Shown here one piece after another: positions 20,564 through 23,159 of a stretch of 23,159 nucleotides of DNA. The notes beneath the pieces were generated by a model. That model did no database searches. It was not told where the DNA came from and saw only the letters and a program-made list of their open reading frames with translations. Within the stretch, counting starts at the first letter, position 1. Every line of letters starts with the position of its first letter. This stretch comes from Clostridiales bacterium UBA735 (GTDB lineage: Bacteria > Bacillota > Clostridia > Oscillospirales > Oscillospiraceae): assembly GCA_002298695.1 (NCBI GenBank), contig DBLB01000128.1:1-23159 (forward strand). The letters are read 5' to 3'. A program made the translations under genes and the position numbers.

Positions 20564-21511
20564 TCAAGCTTTTTCGTCCAGCACCCATTCGGGTCTTTCC
20601 CGGTACGGACGGCGGAACGTGCAAAGAAGCTTTCCCTGCTGCTCGAGATGCACATAGCAGGCCATGTCGCAGGCTCTGCCGCAGACAGAACTGACATAGG
20701 CGTGCTTGATGGGCGGGTAGAAGAATGTTTCGTCGAGCACGTGCTCGGAATCCTCCAAACAGGTAAACTGTGCGGTGCCGTTCATTACAGCCTCCCGATT
20801 CGGAACATCCGGGAATGCGTCAGCAGGCATAAATGGATTCTTCGAGCGGTTGGCACCCTTGTAGTAGACAGCGCACTGCCAGTCGTTCCGGTGACCGTCT
20901 TCGCTCAGCGCATGACCCGGGCAGGCAGCAATGCATTTTCTACAGCCGTCGCAAAGACAGGCTTTCTTCAGGGGCGTCGGCTCCAGCTCGGCGTTTGTCA
21001 AAATAAAGGCATAGCGCTGCAAGGGACCGAATTCCTTTGTCAGAACGTTTCCGGTCAGCGCACGCTCACCAAGCCCGCAGCGCACGGCGCAGTCTTCAAA
21101 ATCGAGCATCTTTTCCGCCTTGACGCCGCGGTAAATTTCCTCGTAGTTGATCTCCGGATTGGTGCCCTCGGGGTCGGGATGAATGACCTGATGTCGCTTC
21201 TGCGCGATGGCAAGGTATCCCTCCTCCTCCAGAAACGCGCTCACGCGCAGAAGTGTCTGCGGCATCAGGGTCTCTTCGATCGTCTCGATGCCGGTCGTGG
21301 AGTACTGATAATAGGTCGTTCCCTCTTCAATGCCGCGGTGGCTGCCGCGCAGGACGCGGTAGGCGATGCAGATGACCGACTTTGTCTGCGGAAAGATATC
21401 AAAGACGTTTGTCCCTTCAAAACGGTCGGCACTGCCGATGGCGACAAGATCGGCATCAAATTGCTTTGCGCAGGCGACGACAGTCTGCGTCAGTTCACGT
21501 TTTGCCATCAT
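20564..21511 (-). CDS. QueG/reductive-dehalogenase-like double [4Fe-4S] protein, paralogue 1
   Basis: The 315 residues resemble the core of epoxyqueuosine reductase and reductive dehalogenases. The N-terminal half (about 1-170) matches their cobamide-binding region, with FDADLVAIGSADRF, TKSVICIAYRVL and the LTKEFGPLQRYAFILTNAELEP segment before the clusters. The first [4Fe-4S] site is C187, C190, C193 and C197 (CxxCxxCxxxCP). A second is probably C213 (WQC) plus C277, C281 and C285. It lacks the HEAT tail of QueG and any Tat signal, so it is cytoplasmic. It overlaps paralogue 2 by 4 bases. The substrate is unknown; epoxyqueuosine is unlikely for three paralogues in one operon. Confidence 0.8.
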   Translation of the reverse strand: MMAKRELTQTVVACAKQFDADLVAIGSADRFEGTNVFDIFPQTKSVICIAYRVLRGSHRGIEEGTTYYQYSTTGIETIEETLMPQTLLRVSAFLEEEGYLAIAQKRHQVIHPDPEGTNPEINYEEIYRGVKAEKMLDFEDCAVRCGLGERALTGNVLTKEFGPLQRYAFILTNAELEPTPLKKACLCDGCRKCIAACPGHALSEDGHRNDWQCAVYYKGANRSKNPFMPADAFPDVPNREAVMNGTAQFTCLEDSEHVLDETFFYPPIKHAYVSSVCGRACDMACYVHLEQQGKLLCTFRRPYRERPEWVLDEKA

Positions 21512-22413
21512 AATTCCGTCACCCCCATCAAATGCTTATAGCAGGCAATATCGCATGGTTTGCCGCAGATGCACGGCGCGTATCCCGTTGAGCGGCTAGG
21601 CAGGAAGTCAAGATCTTTGTAAATTGCGCGGGCAGACTGCGCGTCAAAACGCTTCTCACCGTTCAAAATGGCTTCCCGTTCCGGATTTCCAGCAAGCGCG
21701 GCATCGGTCATATATGGATTCGATTTGTGCGCGCCGCGATAGTAGACGCTGCACTGCCACGTGTCAAGACCGTTTTCGTCGATGGCATGCCCCGGACAGG
21801 CCTTTGCACATAGACCACAGCCGTCGCACAGCTGCTCGGTAAACGGCGCATCCACCTCCAGCGGCGCATCGGTCACGATAAAGGCCAGACGCACAAACGG
21901 GCCATACTTTTTTGTGAGCACATTTCCCTTCATACTGCGGCAGCCGAGACCGCAGATCTGTGCGGCCTGCGAAAAGTCCATGATGATATCCGGTACGGGC
22001 TTTCCCGGCGCAACAGCCTCGGCGTGCGAAAGTTCATATGTGTCGATGAGCTCGGGGTTCTGCGTCTTGTCGCCCTTGATCTTGAGGTTTGACACGTTGC
22101 GCTGCACGCAGGCATCATAGCCCTCGTTTTCGATATAGCCCGCCATACGCAGAAGGAACATCTCCGCGAGCTCCTCGTCCATGTACTTCACGCCCAGATA
22201 TGTATAGTTGAGATACTGGTCTGCATGCTCCATGCCGTAATAAAGTCCCTTCGGTACAGCAAACGCAAAGCCGATAACGCACGTCGCGTGCGGGCAAATC
22301 AGCCGCGGATCACGCTGCGGGTCGGTTCCCTCAAACAAGCGGATATCGCCGATGCCGCAGAGGCTTGCGCCGAACTGCTTCGCCTTTTCCTTGATAAATG
22401 CACTGTTTAACAT
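21508..22413 (-). CDS. QueG/reductive-dehalogenase-like double [4Fe-4S] protein, paralogue 2
   Basis: The 301 residues share the layout of paralogue 1. They include FGASLCGIGDIRLFEGTDP, ATCVIGFAFAV, CGLGCRSMKGNVLTKKYGP and LAFIVTDAPLEVD. Cluster I is C196, C199, C202 and C206. Cluster II is C221 (WQC) with C283, C287 and C291. Identity with paralogue 1 is clear around the clusters and low elsewhere, so the two likely have different substrates or form a hetero-oligomer. GGGGGAAAC precedes the start at 22413. It lies 27 bases after paralogue 3. No signal peptide is present. The function is unknown. Confidence 0.8.
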   Translation of the reverse strand: MLNSAFIKEKAKQFGASLCGIGDIRLFEGTDPQRDPRLICPHATCVIGFAFAVPKGLYYGMEHADQYLNYTYLGVKYMDEELAEMFLLRMAGYIENEGYDACVQRNVSNLKIKGDKTQNPELIDTYELSHAEAVAPGKPVPDIIMDFSQAAQICGLGCRSMKGNVLTKKYGPFVRLAFIVTDAPLEVDAPFTEQLCDGCGLCAKACPGHAIDENGLDTWQCSVYYRGAHKSNPYMTDAALAGNPEREAILNGEKRFDAQSARAIYKDLDFLPSRSTGYAPCICGKPCDIACYKHLMGVTEL

Positions 22414-22440
22414 GATCGTTTCCCCCTATTGCGCGCCGTC

Positions 22441-23159
22441 TCAGCGATCCATTTTCCACGCCTTGCCGGTGCGCAGCGGCTGTTTGAAGCGCCCTTCCAT
22501 ACAGCCGCCTTTCTTTTCCAGCATACTCACACAAGCGCGGATGCAGCCGCCGCATTTGGCCATATTGTAGCCGACCCAGGTCGGGAAATATTTTTCGAGC
22601 TCCGTATACAGCTCTGTGACGTTTTTCTCATCCGCCTTCAGCTTGTTGTCAAAGTCCTCGAGCAGGTCGAGACTGCCGGTATTGTTGTCAAAGACCTCCT
22701 TGGGAACGAAGGGGTTATAGTACCGGCCGGCATGGGTATAGAACGCGTAGCAGCGCCACATATCGATGTTGCCCCACTCGTAGGTGTGACCCTCAATGGT
22801 CGCGTGACAGGAATTGTTATCCTTGATCGATGGGATGCAATGCCCCGGACACTGCTTGACGCAGGCCATGCACTTACGGCACAGAGGAGGCCCATCATAG
22901 ATGGGATCCGGCTCCAGCTCGGCGTCCGTGAACAAAAACGCCACGCGCTGCAAGGGACCGAACTCCGGTGTCAGCAGCATTTTCGACCAGCCGATCTCGC
23001 CCAGGCCGCAGATGACAGCCGCCAGACGGAAGTGGAACTGAAGATCGGGCGCGACGCCGTCTTCACGTACCGGGCGCGTATACTGCACCGTGCGGTGGTG
23101 AGCGGCTTTGTTTTTGGCCTGCTCGTTGACGGTGATCTGCTCTTCGGGCGAAATGGTAT
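22441..23159 (-). CDS. QueG/reductive-dehalogenase-like double [4Fe-4S] protein, paralogue 3 (partial)
   Basis: The 5' end lies outside the window; the frame stays open to base 23159. The visible 238 codons include AVICGLGEIGWSKMLLTPEFGPLQ, the FTDAELEPDPIYDGPPLC lead-in and cluster I CRKCMACVKQCPG. Cluster II differs from its neighbours: WRC is followed by a longer insert and then KCGGCIRAC (CxxCxxxC instead of CxxxCxxxC). A cysteine-containing tail, GGCMEGRFKQPLRTG, resembles a further ligand site. It is the most diverged of the trio and the most RdhA-like in its C-terminal half. The missing end could hold a signal peptide, which would decide its location. Confidence 0.8.
   Translation of the reverse strand, partial: TISPEEQITVNEQAKNKAAHHRTVQYTRPVREDGVAPDLQFHFRLAAVICGLGEIGWSKMLLTPEFGPLQRVAFLFTDAELEPDPIYDGPPLCRKCMACVKQCPGHCIPSIKDNNSCHATIEGHTYEWGNIDMWRCYAFYTHAGRYYNPFVPKEVFDNNTGSLDLLEDFDNKLKADEKNVTELYTELEKYFPTWVGYNMAKCGGCIRACVSMLEKKGGCMEGRFKQPLRTGKAWKMDR

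Noticed and set aside
20460..20624. 55-codon N-terminal extension of the AraC-family protein
   Set aside because: It would run through the operon terminator and the regulator's own promoter. The ATG at 20459 has an AGGAGG site.
20564..21511. Naming paralogue 1 queG
   Set aside because: It lacks the C-terminal HEAT region of QueG and its second-cluster pattern differs. Three paralogues in tandem also argue against a housekeeping tRNA-modification role.
1..23159. CRISPR array, tRNA or rRNA genes, defence or prophage genes
   Set aside because: No regularly spaced direct repeats, no cloverleaf sequences and no such protein motifs were seen on either strand.

Overview
The window is chromosomal DNA from a fairly GC-rich member of the Clostridia, most likely an Oscillospiraceae-type gut anaerobe (inference). 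The basis is strong AGGAGG-type ribosome binding sites, a T-box leader, lipoprotein signal peptides, rubrerythrin, an ECF S component and a Firmicute-style rbfA-nrnA-truB-ribF cluster. No rRNA, tRNA, CRISPR array, intact insertion sequence or phage gene was seen.

Layout. (1) 91-3533, plus strand: a tightly overlapping housekeeping operon, rbfA, nrnA-like DHH phosphoesterase, truB, ribF and a small three-helix membrane protein, closed by a strong intrinsic terminator. (2) 3702-7042, minus strand: a tryptophan-type ABC importer (trpX, trpY, trpZ) behind a complete T-box leader. Its specifier reads TGG (Trp) and its T-box bulge TGGC fits a tRNA with a G discriminator base. A 16-codon reading frame with a near-perfect ribosome binding site and one Trp codon lies between the T-box terminator and trpX. 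(3) 7071-8946, plus strand: a class II aldolase transcribed divergently from the T-box, then an ECF S component and a TIGR01440/DUF436 protein. (4) 9137-12121, minus strand: a metal ABC importer (binding protein, ATPase, permease) with a DtxR-family regulator downstream. (5) 12228-12827: rubrerythrin. (6) 12905-13533, minus strand: a PadR regulator with a clear operator/promoter, followed by a broken PadR-associated HAAS/DUF1700 membrane protein. (7) 13652-14854: a 70-residue orphan protein behind a promoter plus terminator-like leader, then about 830 bp of unexplained, partly AT-rich DNA with a 15-bp perfect inverted repeat and several hairpins. (8) 14855-20514: a cupin, a three-gene sugar ABC importer cassette without ATPase, a YesL/DUF624 membrane protein, and a convergent AraC-family regulator. 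(9) 20564-23159, minus strand: three tandem, divergent paralogues related to the cobamide/Fe-S core of QueG and reductive dehalogenases; the first gene of the three runs off the window.

How it works together. Trp uptake is predicted to rise when uncharged tRNA-Trp accumulates. The metal importer is probably controlled by its DtxR neighbour, although its binding protein has a zinc-type ligand set. The sugar cassette probably uses a shared ATPase encoded elsewhere and may be controlled by the AraC regulator. The best candidate for an undescribed system is the tandem Fe-S/cobamide reductase-like trio in region 9. The Trp uORF and the unexplained region around 14021-14850 come next.
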